Assembly: GCF_021389955.1 (NCBI RefSeq) | Contig: NZ_CP089980.1 | Coordinates: 3,901,001-3,965,000, forward strand | DNA length: 64,000 bases | Reading direction: 5' to 3' | Origin: Fulvivirga maritima | Lineage (GTDB): Bacteria > Bacteroidota > Bacteroidia > Cytophagales > Cyclobacteriaceae | Shown: piece after piece, positions 1-8,450 of the stretch | Position numbering within the stretch: the stretch's first letter is position 1 | How the letters are laid out: each line of letters opens with the position of its first letter | Translations under genes and position numbers: made by a program | The notes under the pieces: generated by a model | What the model was told of the DNA's origin: nothing | The model's database searches: none | Seen by the model: the letters and a program-made list of their open reading frames with translations, nothing else

Positions 1-328
1 GATTCAATAAACCATGACTATGGAGTTGCTGAATCCATTGACAGTCCTTTACATCAGTCTTTCGACCTGGTACTTGTCTTGTCTGGCGCCCATCTACTAA
101 CCAGACATCCAAACCTGCTGATTCAAGAATCTCATAAAGAATAATCCAGTAAACACCCGTAGCTTCCATAGCCACTGTCTGGATCCCCTCTGATAATAAA
201 TAGCACGATGCCTCTCGAAAACTTTCAGTGAAAGTCTCAAAAACACGAACATCCTTGTTTTCTACGGATACGAAAATGTGCTTGGCTCCTATATCTATGC
301 CTGCAGCATTTGCTCTCATCTTTTTCAT
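1..328 (-). CDS. IS110-family transposase (DEDD), N-terminal part
   Basis: Reading the minus strand from the ATG at 328 gives an open frame that runs off the window edge (about 109 codons). It begins MKKMRANAAGIDIGAKHIFV and contains the RuvC-like DEDD signature: the first Asp in GIDIGAKH, the Glu in VAMEATGVYW, and the third acidic site in GRKTDVKD. This is the N-terminal catalytic domain of IS110 transposases, which recombine DNA by a RuvC-like plus serine mechanism; the C-terminal Transposase_20 domain with the serine lies outside the window. No frameshift or stop is seen in the visible part, so the element may be intact. Confidence 0.9.
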   Translation of the reverse strand, partial: MKKMRANAAGIDIGAKHIFVSVENKDVRVFETFTESFREASCYLLSEGIQTVAMEATGVYWIILYEILESAGLDVWLVDGRQTRQVPGRKTDVKDCQWIQQLHSHGLLN

Positions 329-610
329 GACTAATTTTCTAAAAGTTAAACAAAGACCTGTAGGATGAAATATTGTACACGACAGACTACCAATCGGACA
401 TTCCTATAAAACAAGGAAGTACCATACTTTGTGACTCCTTTCTATCCAACCATGCTCAGGGACAGGCAAATTGCACTATGCCAGGTTCGGCTATATTGTA
501 CAGGCCACTTCTATTCTTAACGTCATTTCTTTTTGTGCGGTTGAAACAAATGTTAGGTCTCAGGCTGACTTTGGTTCTGTTGGTGGTACACACCCTGAGG
601 TCAAGCTGAG
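329..610 (-). ncRNA. Candidate bridge RNA region of the IS110 element
   Basis: About 280 bases upstream of the transposase hold no convincing gene. In IS110-group elements this non-coding end is transcribed towards the transposase and folds into the bridge RNA that pairs with target and donor DNA. Seen here: a stem with ACATTCC/GGAAGT arms (about 398-420, one bulge) and a 10-bp direct repeat atattgtaca at 370-379 and 493-502. I could not derive the target- and donor-binding loops, because the other IS end is outside the window. The exact RNA ends are unknown. Confidence 0.35.
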
Positions 611-630
611 GCACTCGAAGCTTCGAGTGC
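611..630. repeat. Perfect 20-bp palindrome
   Basis: gcactcgaag/cttcgagtgc is a perfect inverted repeat with no spacer, lying 29 bases beyond the stop of the TraB-like gene and at the presumed outer edge of the IS110 element. It has no T-run on either strand, so it is a poor intrinsic terminator. It could be part of a REP-like target for the IS or a hairpin protecting the 3' end of the neighbouring transcript. Confidence 0.6.
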
Positions 631-659
631 TAAAAGTTAATTAAATTGAATAATCAAAC

Positions 660-3600
660 TTAATACCCATAATCGCGCAGGTCTTGTATGTACTCTTTGG
701 CTTGTTTTTGCCAGTCATCTTCTACGGTTTCCCAGGTGCTGTAAGATTGGTTGCCTTTAAAGTCTAATGGATTCTCTTCAGTGTAAAAGCCCGAAAGTGC
801 CAGGTAGCTGTTTTCGTAATCCTCATATTTACAAGAGAATACATATACCGTGCTATTGTCAATGTTTATGGTGCCAAGTATCTTTATTTCGTCAGGGATT
901 TCACCTTCGTAGCTTAGGTATTCATATAGGCAAGTTCTGGCGAATGTATCAGCTTTTTTGTATTTCTTCGGAATTTTGGATTCCTGACCACTCTTTTTAA
1001 AGCTTTGCATTACGGCATATCGGGTATTCATAGATTCCATGAGGTTATCTACTTCCTTTTTGTCATAAGGCAGATGATTATAAATTCTGGCGGTGATGGA
1101 ATTGGTGCGCATCCAGCCCTCTTTCTGGTGTTTTAGAAGCTTTGTAGTAATATCATCAGTGAGCTGTGGTGCACTTACCTTATTTAGTAAAAGCAAATAC
1201 TGATTTACGGTACCATCATAGGCATAAAAGTTCTCAGAAGTATCCGCTTCCATGCGGCTTATATAGTCATTTAAATCATCAAAGGCATATTTAAGAAGTG
1301 CTGGTGTTTGGCTGGTGATAAAATCTTTGTACACGCTATCATTCACCATAGTAAGGGCTGTAGATAATAGCTCGTAACGATAATCTTCGTAATCAAGAAG
1401 GGGCAAAATTTCAGCAAAATAATGCTTTGTAAGTGCCAGCGAGTCAGTAAGAGGGTTTAGTATCTTCCATGAATCGTTATCAAGTGTATGGGGTGGATTT
1501 TCGGTTAATAAGGTTAGATATTCTTCTGTGCTGTAATTATCAAAATTTTGTAATTGAGATAAAATATTGGTTTTTATGACATCAGTAGCACTTTCGTTTT
1601 TATAATAAGTGAGTAAAAATTCTATGGAAGAAGAATCTGCCAGTATGCCTATTTCCTGAATAAGACTTGATTTAATTTCATCTGAAATAGAGTCTGGTGC
1701 ATATGTTTTTTCTATTGCCTGATAAATGGCAGGTAAATCTTCAGTAGTAAATTCATAATAATTTAAAGCTCCCAACGCTTTTTTATAGGTGACACTATCT
1801 GTGGAAGCAAGGCTTTCAAGTATAGCATGGGTTTTAGAGCTATACATATCAAAGTCATGATTTCGGTTAGGGTTTGAGTAGGATTCAAAAAACTGATTGT
1901 TAGTAGGGCTGAACATCTGATCATCAGAGGTGAAGGAGACCGCAAAAAAGAGATGATTTTCATCTAACCATATCCTTTCTCTTTTTTTAATGCCTGTGTT
2001 TTTATCTAAAACCACAATTTCTGTGCCTGGGAGGCCATCAATAGTGATGCTTTTCTGTTGTACCAGTGAATCATTCCAGCTAAGCAGGTTATCAGCTAAT
2101 CGAGTGTAAAAAGTATCCACATGGTTGATTTTGAAATACTCAGAAAGCTCATTGTATTCCATATAATATGCGCCACCTGTGTTGGGTGATTTAAGGAAGT
2201 AGGTGTCTGTAGTTTTGGAGTAAGTGTTATAGTCTATGGTAGAATCTTTATCAGCTTTCCATTCAGGAAAGAATTGGAATGAGAATGATTCGCCCTCCGG
2301 ACTAAAATGGATAAGTGAATCTTCTTTTAAAGGAGTGAAGCTGAAGCTTGATAAAAAATCATTCTCAGTTAAGTTGTTTTCCCCCGCATTTAAGTTTTGT
2401 TGTATAACTTTATAAACGCGATTACCACGTATGTATATCCGGGCTATTATGTAGTACTTGTTATCATAAGAAACTCTGTACTGCATACCTTTATAGTTTT
2501 GTAGAGAGATGCTGTCTGGTTTACTCAGCAAGGTGCCCATTTGTTTATATTCCTCTTCAAAGTTTTTGAACAATTCATGCGGGTCTTCCAGGAAATAACC
2601 TAATGGATAATCGTTATAAGCGATGAGGTAGTTAGACATATTGCGGGTGTCTGAAGCTAAATACATTTTCACTACTCCATTGTTGTCTTCATATACTTTT
2701 TCTGATTCTCTGGGTTCGAAAGGCATCTTGGTTTCAAAGCCCGCAGTTTCATTGCTAAAGGTGATCCAATCGGCGTTAGCTCTTTCTTTTGGAGGAAAAA
2801 ATCTAAACGATTTAAAGAATCTTTCTGATAATTCTTTAGGGATGTTGTGAAGACCATCTGTGGAAATGAACTGACAGAAAACAATGTTGTTTTGTACGAT
2901 GATACGCATGAGCATATTGCCACTCTTAGCAGATCCTTCAAGTTCATAAGCGGTTACACCGTTAATATTGAGGCGTTTTTTACTCTTAACATCGAAGCTG
3001 TTTTTGGTTTTGAATCCTTCAATAAACGAATCAGTAATGTCACCTGCTTCTATTGTTTTGCTGGTTCCGCTCATATCGATAGTCATTAGGAAGAATACAT
3101 TGCCTGAAATCAGGTCAGGATACATCATCATGTTGAGTCCTGGGAATATGTCTGCGGGAATAGGGCTTCCGGGCATCTGCATGGAGTAGCCCAGGTAATC
3201 ATCGCTGTAAGTTTGCCATTGTATTCGTGTGGGATCTATTTTGAAATTATCAGCTACTCCTGTAAATGAGGCACGTACTGGGGATACTTTATATCCTTTA
3301 TCCCGAAGCATTTGGATGAGGCCGGCTTGCCCGGGCAAGTGAGCGCAGCCTACAGCCGCAAAAGTCGGAGTCTTAGACATGAGCTTAACCATGCTGTTGG
3401 TCATTACTATATTTCTGCTGATGAAGATAGAATCAATATGTGATTCCACCATTTTTTCTATAGATCTTAAGTCTCCCGTACTGTATATGTTGATCATAGA
3501 CTCCAGATTTTTAGCATAGCTCTCTGTGTCATAGTTAAGAATATCTACTATCTCTTTTTTCTGCTCTTCTGGGGGAGCGTCATAAAAGATTTTGGTTTGG

Positions 3601-4118
3601 TCTTCTACTTGTTCCAGACCATGAATGTTTTTATTGAGTGTTTTGGCTATGCCATATAAATAAGCATCTACAAAGGTGCTTTTATCATCTTGCTTATCCT
3701 CTTTAGGGGTAAGTAGTGATTTGAGGATAATCGGGTTTTTAACATTCAATTGATCTAACCCGTAGCCTTTTTCTTCCTGCAATTTCTTGTCGATGGCTTC
3801 ATATTCATCGTTATCAAACAACTTTTGGAAGTTCTTGTCATCTTCAAAATATTTATTGAAAATGCCATTCATCATGCTGTCTGGGTGCAGCTCAAGGGCA
3901 AACGACTGGCTGCGTTGAATAGCGAGCATTACGGAATCGCTAAAGTTAAAAGCTCGGGCATCTTTAACATGCATGGTGCCAAATAAATAGGAAGGCTCTG
4001 TGAGTTCATTTCCTTCTATTCGCCACAGTAAGCTATAATTGTCATTAGACTGGGCTAGTAGGGTAGAAGGTAGGGCAATAAGAATTGCAAAAAGTAGGGA
4101 AAACCAACAACGACTCAT
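660..4118 (-). CDS. Secreted TraB/GumN-family protein with long C-terminal extension
   Basis: A 1152-residue protein with a signal peptide (about residues 1-22, ending LLAQ). Residues about 25-290 match the TraB/GumN (haem-binding-uptake-like, metalloprotease-related Tiki) fold: both GxxH motifs are present, GTMH at 47-50 and GCAH near 257. Beyond this the protein has three roughly 140-residue modules that start alike (QTYSDDYLGYSMQMPG, ITFSNETAGFETKMP, IHFSPEGESFSFQF), then an all-helical HEAT-like tail. Typical GumN proteins end at about 300 residues, so most of this one is an accessory region, probably periplasmic or cell surface. Substrate unknown. It stands alone between the IS element and menB. 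Confidence 0.75.
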   Translation of the reverse strand: MSRCWFSLLFAILIALPSTLLAQSNDNYSLLWRIEGNELTEPSYLFGTMHVKDARAFNFSDSVMLAIQRSQSFALELHPDSMMNGIFNKYFEDDKNFQKLFDNDEYEAIDKKLQEEKGYGLDQLNVKNPIILKSLLTPKEDKQDDKSTFVDAYLYGIAKTLNKNIHGLEQVEDQTKIFYDAPPEEQKKEIVDILNYDTESYAKNLESMINIYSTGDLRSIEKMVESHIDSIFISRNIVMTNSMVKLMSKTPTFAAVGCAHLPGQAGLIQMLRDKGYKVSPVRASFTGVADNFKIDPTRIQWQTYSDDYLGYSMQMPGSPIPADIFPGLNMMMYPDLISGNVFFLMTIDMSGTSKTIEAGDITDSFIEGFKTKNSFDVKSKKRLNINGVTAYELEGSAKSGNMLMRIIVQNNIVFCQFISTDGLHNIPKELSERFFKSFRFFPPKERANADWITFSNETAGFETKMPFEPRESEKVYEDNNGVVKMYLASDTRNMSNYLIAYNDYPLGYFLEDPHELFKNFEEEYKQMGTLLSKPDSISLQNYKGMQYRVSYDNKYYIIARIYIRGNRVYKVIQQNLNAGENNLTENDFLSSFSFTPLKEDSLIHFSPEGESFSFQFFPEWKADKDSTIDYNTYSKTTDTYFLKSPNTGGAYYMEYNELSEYFKINHVDTFYTRLADNLLSWNDSLVQQKSITIDGLPGTEIVVLDKNTGIKKRERIWLDENHLFFAVSFTSDDQMFSPTNNQFFESYSNPNRNHDFDMYSSKTHAILESLASTDSVTYKKALGALNYYEFTTEDLPAIYQAIEKTYAPDSISDEIKSSLIQEIGILADSSSIEFLLTYYKNESATDVIKTNILSQLQNFDNYSTEEYLTLLTENPPHTLDNDSWKILNPLTDSLALTKHYFAEILPLLDYEDYRYELLSTALTMVNDSVYKDFITSQTPALLKYAFDDLNDYISRMEADTSENFYAYDGTVNQYLLLLNKVSAPQLTDDITTKLLKHQKEGWMRTNSITARIYNHLPYDKKEVDNLMESMNTRYAVMQSFKKSGQESKIPKKYKKADTFARTCLYEYLSYEGEIPDEIKILGTINIDNSTVYVFSCKYEDYENSYLALSGFYTEENPLDFKGNQSYSTWETVEDDWQKQAKEYIQDLRDYGY

Positions 4119-4155
4119 AAATCTTAATTTTAGTCGAAAAAAATATTATTTGAGC

Positions 4156-4186
4156 TAAAATTATTGTGAAATTATTTATAAAACAA
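4156..4186 (-). promoter_or_regulatory. Candidate promoter of the TraB/GumN-like gene
   Basis: On the minus strand a TTG (plus 4184-4186) is followed after 20 bases by TAATTTTA (plus 4156-4163), one mismatch from the Bacteroidota -7 consensus TAnnTTTG and with the right spacing to the -33 element. The implied start is about 30 bases before the ATG. The 18-mer immediately downstream is shared with the promoter of the gene at 42949. Confidence 0.4.
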
Positions 4187-4199
4187 TATTTAATTTCAC
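4166..4199. repeat. 9-bp dyad upstream of the TraB/GumN-like gene
   Basis: GTGAAATTA at 4166-4174 is mirrored by TAATTTCAC at 4191-4199 with 16 bases between. The dyad straddles the -33 element and spacer of the candidate promoter, so it could be an operator; it could equally be an end-of-transcript hairpin for the menB operon, which stops at 4241, although no T-run follows. Confidence 0.4.
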
Positions 4200-4240
4200 G
4201 AATTTATGAATGGTTGTTGGCTTAATGATTTTACACTAAA

Positions 4241-5065
4241 TCAAGGGAATTTAGGGAATTGCTTAAAGTCAGGATCTCTCTTTTCTAAGAAAGCCTTTTT
4301 GCCTTCCTGAGCTTCTTCCATCAGGTAGAACATCATAGTGGCATCACCAGCAAACTCCATTAAACCTCTTTGTCCGTCTAACTCAGCATTAAGGCCTCTT
4401 TTTAGCATTCTGATAGCCATAGGGCTACGTTGCATAATGGTTTGTCCCCATTCTACGCCTTCATCTTCCAGGCTTTCTAAAGGAACTACTTTGTTTACCA
4501 TGCCCATTTGCTCTGCCTCAGCAGCAGTGTATTGCTTACATAAGAACCATATCTCTCTGGCTTTCTTTTGGCCTACGTGGCGAGCCAGGTAAGAAGAGCC
4601 GAATCCGGCATCGAAACTACCTACTTTAGGGCCTGTTTGTCCGAAACGAGCATTTTCTGAAGCGATAGTAAGGTCACACACTACGTGCAATACGTGGCCT
4701 CCGCCAATGGCATAACCGTTTACTAAGGCAATAACCGGCTTAGGCAACTCTCTTATGCGTTTATGCAGATCTAGAACGTTTAATCGAGGTACGCCATCTT
4801 CACCTACATAGCCACCTACGCCTTTTACATTTTGGTCTCCTCCAGAACAGAAAGCTTTGTCTCCTTCTCCGGTAAGTAGTACTACGCCTATATCTTGTCT
4901 TTCTCGTACAATATCCATCGCTTCAATCATTTGCATGTTGGTTTCCGGACGGAAGGCATTGTAAACCTGAGGTCTGTTGATAGTTATTTTGGCTATACCA
5001 TCGAATAACTCAAATCTGATATCCGAATATTCTTTGATGGTTTCCCATTTTCTTTGTTCTCCCAT
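4241..5065 (-). CDS. menB: 1,4-dihydroxy-2-naphthoyl-CoA synthase MenB
   Basis: A 274-residue crotonase-fold enzyme that closes the second ring of menaquinone by converting o-succinylbenzoyl-CoA to 1,4-dihydroxy-2-naphthoyl-CoA in the cytoplasm. The family hallmarks are present: oxyanion-hole segment [11 protein letters not shown] (about 72-82) and [15 protein letters not shown] (about 142-156), in which the Gln-Thr-Gly resembles the bicarbonate-using MenB type. The C-terminal [13 protein letters not shown] also matches MenB rather than other crotonases. It is the last gene of the cluster, 7 bases after menD. Confidence 0.95.
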   Translation of the reverse strand: MGEQRKWETIKEYSDIRFELFDGIAKITINRPQVYNAFRPETNMQMIEAMDIVRERQDIGVVLLTGEGDKAFCSGGDQNVKGVGGYVGEDGVPRLNVLDLHKRIRELPKPVIALVNGYAIGGGHVLHVVCDLTIASENARFGQTGPKVGSFDAGFGSSYLARHVGQKKAREIWFLCKQYTAAEAEQMGMVNKVVPLESLEDEGVEWGQTIMQRSPMAIRMLKRGLNAELDGQRGLMEFAGDATMMFYLMEEAQEGKKAFLEKRDPDFKQFPKFP

Positions 5066-5072
5066 ATCTAAA

Positions 5073-6788
5073 TTATTTTAAGTCTTTATAAGTCTGTTTA
5101 AAGGTTTTTAGAATTTCAGTATTTGTAGCGCTATTGGTTTCTATCTCCATGATTTTGGGTATACCATCATCTTCAAGAAATGATTTCAGATAGTTCTTGA
5201 ATTTAGTCTTTTTATCACAATTAAGATATTCAAAACCGTACTCTTGTGCTAATAATTTGGCATTGAGTTGCTGTTTGGTTTCAAAAAATTCTTCTAGCTC
5301 AGGGAGTTTAGAAGGGCCGTTAATAATGCGAAAAATACCCCCAGCATGGTTGTTAAGTAAAAGAATACGTAAGTTAGGCATTTTGTAGTTATGCCAGAAA
5401 GCATTACGATCATAGAAAAAGGCCAAGTCACCGGTAATGAGAATATTCAGGTGATCAGAGCTTAAGCAATGACCTACGGTGGTGCTATTGCTGCCATCTA
5501 TGCCGCTGGTCCCTCGGTTAGCAAATACCTCAACATCAGGCTTTTCTAAGCCTGCATAGTTAGCATATCTTACCGCCATACTATTGGCCAAATGCAGGTG
5601 AGAACCAGCGGGTAGCTGCTGTATAGTTTCTTTTATACATTCAAACTCACCCCAGCTTTCGTAAGGGAAGAAAGTATTAGTTTGTCTTTGAGCTTTTCTC
5701 TCTTCTATTTGCCATATATAAAAGAAGTTTTCCTGCTTCTGATTGCCAAAGCTCTCCTGATGCTCTCGCTCAGCTATTTTTTTGAAAAAGGTAACTGGGT
5801 TTACCGGAATCACTTTGCTTAAGGATTGGTAAGTATCAGCCACATAACCAGAAGGCTGTATGTGCCAATGCTCCAGTGGTTTGTATTTTCTTAATAGAAG
5901 CTTTAGGTTCTTAGAAATAGTTGATTTGCCAAAAGTAACTAGTAGCTCAGGTTGCATGCTTTCATGCAGGCCGGGCTTGTCTTGGCCAAGAAAAAGGTCA
6001 GAACGTTTTATTACATCCTCAATACCATGCAAGTTGGATATAATATCACCTACTACGGGTATTTTTTGGTCTTTTATAATCTTAGAAAGTGGAGCTTTGA
6101 GTGCCTCGTTAGCATAATCTTGTCCACCTACTATGAGTATTCGCTTAAATTTTTTCCACTCTTCTGATATTCTAACCCACTCAATGTGCGGTAAATCAGT
6201 AATGCTTTTTACATGATTCGTCACTTTGATGTTAGTATCATACTCCGCTTCTTCTCCCGGCGCAGGGTAGAAGGGCTCTCTGAATGGAATGTTCAGGTGT
6301 ACAGGGCCAAAGGGAAGCTGATTGGCTAGGTTTACAGCTTCTGATACTGTTCGGTAAGCATGCCATTCTGAATTTTCATTTTCCAGATCTACCGGCAGTT
6401 GATAGCTTTTTTTAATGTGCTGTCCATAGATATTCTGCTGTCTGATGGTCTGCCCGTCGAGCTGATCGATCCATTCTGGCGGGCGATCGGCGGTAATGAC
6501 TATCAATGGTATCTGTTGAAAATAGGCTTCAGCAATAGCCGGAGCGTAGTTGTAGGCTGCAGACCCTGAGGTGCAGACTAACACGGTAGGCCTTTTTGTT
6601 TTTTGGGCTATACCCATGCCTATAAAAGCGGCTGAGCGCTCATCGGTAATGGTACGGCACCTAATGTCTTTATGGCGTGCAAAAGCCACTGTGAGTGGAG
6701 CACAACGAGAGCCGGGTGATAAGATAGCTTCGGTAACTCCTAATTGAGCGCATATTTCAGCGATATTATAAACAGGCTTGAGGTCCAC
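5073..6788 (-). CDS. menD: 2-succinyl-5-enolpyruvyl-6-hydroxy-3-cyclohexene-1-carboxylate synthase MenD
   Basis: A 571-residue thiamine-diphosphate enzyme adding 2-oxoglutarate (as succinic semialdehyde) to isochorismate in menaquinone synthesis. Visible are the N-terminal Pyr domain ([18 protein letters not shown], with the activating Glu of [11 protein letters not shown] near 50) and the C-terminal TPP motif starting [12 protein letters not shown] and ending [11 protein letters not shown]. Length is normal for MenD. It begins directly after the menF stop with no intergenic base, so the two are very probably translated from one mRNA. Confidence 0.95.
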   Translation of the reverse strand: MDLKPVYNIAEICAQLGVTEAILSPGSRCAPLTVAFARHKDIRCRTITDERSAAFIGMGIAQKTKRPTVLVCTSGSAAYNYAPAIAEAYFQQIPLIVITADRPPEWIDQLDGQTIRQQNIYGQHIKKSYQLPVDLENENSEWHAYRTVSEAVNLANQLPFGPVHLNIPFREPFYPAPGEEAEYDTNIKVTNHVKSITDLPHIEWVRISEEWKKFKRILIVGGQDYANEALKAPLSKIIKDQKIPVVGDIISNLHGIEDVIKRSDLFLGQDKPGLHESMQPELLVTFGKSTISKNLKLLLRKYKPLEHWHIQPSGYVADTYQSLSKVIPVNPVTFFKKIAEREHQESFGNQKQENFFYIWQIEERKAQRQTNTFFPYESWGEFECIKETIQQLPAGSHLHLANSMAVRYANYAGLEKPDVEVFANRGTSGIDGSNSTTVGHCLSSDHLNILITGDLAFFYDRNAFWHNYKMPNLRILLLNNHAGGIFRIINGPSKLPELEEFFETKQQLNAKLLAQEYGFEYLNCDKKTKFKNYLKSFLEDDGIPKIMEIETNSATNTEILKTFKQTYKDLK

Positions 6789-7976
6789 TTATCCTATAAT
6801 ATTTAGAATTGTATTCATTTTGATTTCTGTTTCCTCCCATTCATCTTCCGGGATGGAGTCTTCCGTTACTCCTGCTCCTGCGTATAAAGTGGCTTTGTCA
6901 GCATCTATAGACATGCACCTTAAGTTTACAAAAAGAGAAGAGCCATTTTCTGAGTTCACAGGGCCAATGTAGCCACTGTAATAACTTCTGTCATAATATT
7001 CATTCTCTTTGATAAACTCTTGAGCAGGTGCCAGCGGCATGCCACAAATAGCAGAGGTAGGGTGTAGTAGCTTGAGCATAGTGTCTCCCAGACCGGGGAA
7101 GCCAGTGGCCTCCATGTCTACAATAAACTCGGTTTTTAAATGGAGTAAGTTGCCTGCTATTACGGTTTTTGGCCCTATGTCAGTATAATCTCTAAGGCGA
7201 ATTTTTTTAAAACAGTTGATGATATATCTAGCTACTAACGCCTGTTCTTCTATCTCTTTTTGTCTCCACGCTACATGTGCTAGCGGAAGTTCAGGGTCGT
7301 ACTTTTGAGTGCCGGCAAGTGCTACAGTTCTGAAGGTGTTATCTTTTTCGTTAATAAGTAGCTCAGGGGTGGCGCCCATCCAAATGCCTGTTTTGGGAGT
7401 AAAAATTAAAGAGGCGAATGCAGTAGGGTAGGCCTTAGATAGCTTTATAAAGTTAAGTCCTAAATCAAAGCCTTCAGGTAATAGAATTTCCTTTTTACGG
7501 GAGGGAACTACCTTTAAGAACTGACCATTTTTGATGGCTGCTATGGCCGCATTAGATAGGTTGATGAATTTGCTCCTTTCTTCATCAGAGGCTATCACCT
7601 TTATTTTTTCACTGTTGTTGCTGGTAGCTTTTTGAGGTTTAGAAATATGCTGTAGCAGCTCATCAGCCTTATTGCTTATTTCCAACCCTGGTTGTTTTCT
7701 TATGCTGAAATCTTCCCATTTAATATGGAGATTAGCCTTGATCAGGTATGCTGGAGCCTTTTTGTCGAATGGGCTCAGCAGAAATCCCTCTACATTTTGT
7801 TCTAGCGGATTGTCAACAGGCTGAATGTCACTTGAAAAATCTACCATCAGCTCTATGCTACTCTCCTCCGGGTGTTTCCAAATAGCTATGGAATATCCCT
7901 CTCTTCTACAATAATCAAGTGCAGAACTGATTACTTGCTCTGCAGACTGTTGTTTAATATTATCCGAAACTATCAA
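6789..7976 (-). CDS. menF: Isochorismate synthase MenF
   Basis: A 395-residue chorismate-using enzyme making isochorismate, the first committed menaquinone step. The C-terminal chorismate-binding domain is clear: KVVPSRKK, the GTQKY turn, the HPTSAICGMP motif near 295, YYSGYIGP, and the closing LYAGAGVTEDSIPEDEWEE with Mg-binding acidic residues. The first 130 residues are diverged, as is usual in this family. A salicylate- or siderophore-linked isochorismate synthase is the alternative, but the position between a MenI-like thioesterase and menD settles it. Confidence 0.93.
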   Translation of the reverse strand: MIVSDNIKQQSAEQVISSALDYCRREGYSIAIWKHPEESSIELMVDFSSDIQPVDNPLEQNVEGFLLSPFDKKAPAYLIKANLHIKWEDFSIRKQPGLEISNKADELLQHISKPQKATSNNSEKIKVIASDEERSKFINLSNAAIAAIKNGQFLKVVPSRKKEILLPEGFDLGLNFIKLSKAYPTAFASLIFTPKTGIWMGATPELLINEKDNTFRTVALAGTQKYDPELPLAHVAWRQKEIEEQALVARYIINCFKKIRLRDYTDIGPKTVIAGNLLHLKTEFIVDMEATGFPGLGDTMLKLLHPTSAICGMPLAPAQEFIKENEYYDRSYYSGYIGPVNSENGSSLFVNLRCMSIDADKATLYAGAGVTEDSIPEDEWEETEIKMNTILNIIG

Positions 7977-7980
7977 ATCA

Positions 7981-8403
7981 TTAATTTTTCTTTTCCAGAA
8001 TGGCCATGGTTATTCTACTAATGCATACGAGCTCATTCTGTTCATTTGTAATTTTAATTTCCCATACCTGGGTAGACCTGCCTATGTGCATCGGGGTGGT
8101 GATACCATAAACATAGCCGCTTTTTACACCTCTGATGTGATTGGCATTAATATCTAATCCTACACAAGCATATTTGGAGCTATCTACCGAACACTGAGCA
8201 GCTACACTGCCTAAGGTCTCCGCCAGTACTACGCTGGCACCCCCGTGTAATAACCCAAAAGGCTGATGATGCCTGTGGTCTACCGGCATTTTGGCTTTAA
8301 TAAAATCCTTTCCTATCTCGGTGAACTCTATTTCGAGATGCTCCATCATAGTGTTTTTACTCATTTTGTTGAGTGATTCTACGGTTATCTCTGTATTCAT
8401 CAT
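7981..8403 (-). CDS. menI: Hotdog-fold thioesterase, probable DHNA-CoA thioesterase (MenI-like)
   Basis: A 140-residue PaaI/YdiI-type hotdog protein. The motif HGGASVVLAETLGS near 75 keeps the catalytic Glu of YdiI/MenI enzymes, which hydrolyse 1,4-dihydroxy-2-naphthoyl-CoA after MenB. It is the first gene of the menI-menF-menD-menB cluster, four bases before menF, which makes the menaquinone role likely although the fold alone would allow other acyl-CoA substrates. Two adjacent ATG codons are possible starts (8403 and 8400). Confidence 0.8.
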   Translation of the reverse strand: MMNTEITVESLNKMSKNTMMEHLEIEFTEIGKDFIKAKMPVDHRHHQPFGLLHGGASVVLAETLGSVAAQCSVDSSKYACVGLDINANHIRGVKSGYVYGITTPMHIGRSTQVWEIKITNEQNELVCISRITMAILEKKN

Positions 8404-8422
8404 GGTTATTGATAAAAAAGGT

Positions 8423-8430
8423 TATTTTTG
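8423..8430 (+). promoter_or_regulatory. Candidate -7 box for the histidine phosphatase gene
   Basis: TATTTTTG is a perfect match to TAnnTTTG, placed so that transcription would start about 14 bases before the TTG start at 8451. No convincing -33 TTTG lies at the usual 19-21 base distance. The box lies just beyond the divergent menI-like start. Confidence 0.35.
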
Positions 8431-8450
8431 CCGCCAAAAATACGGACAAA

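Larger units (their letters stand above)
1..630 (-). mobile_element. IS110-family insertion sequence, 5' part only
   Basis: The element is cut by the left window edge. It comprises the start of a DEDD transposase gene (1-328, minus strand) and about 280 bases of non-coding DNA upstream of it, which is the normal organisation of the IS110 group. The outer boundary is not marked by terminal inverted repeats, as expected for the family, and must lie between about 600 and the end of the next gene at 660. I placed it loosely at the perfect palindrome 611-630; this is a guess. Confidence 0.55.

Noticed and set aside
373-609. Open frame of 78 codons on the plus strand inside the IS110 non-coding end
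   Set aside because: Composition is unlike a protein, it overlaps the expected bridge-RNA region and it has no promoter or family resemblance.
2672-2947. 91-codon frame inside the TraB-like gene, same strand, other frame
   Set aside because: Embedded in a clearly coding region; sequence shows no protein-like pattern.
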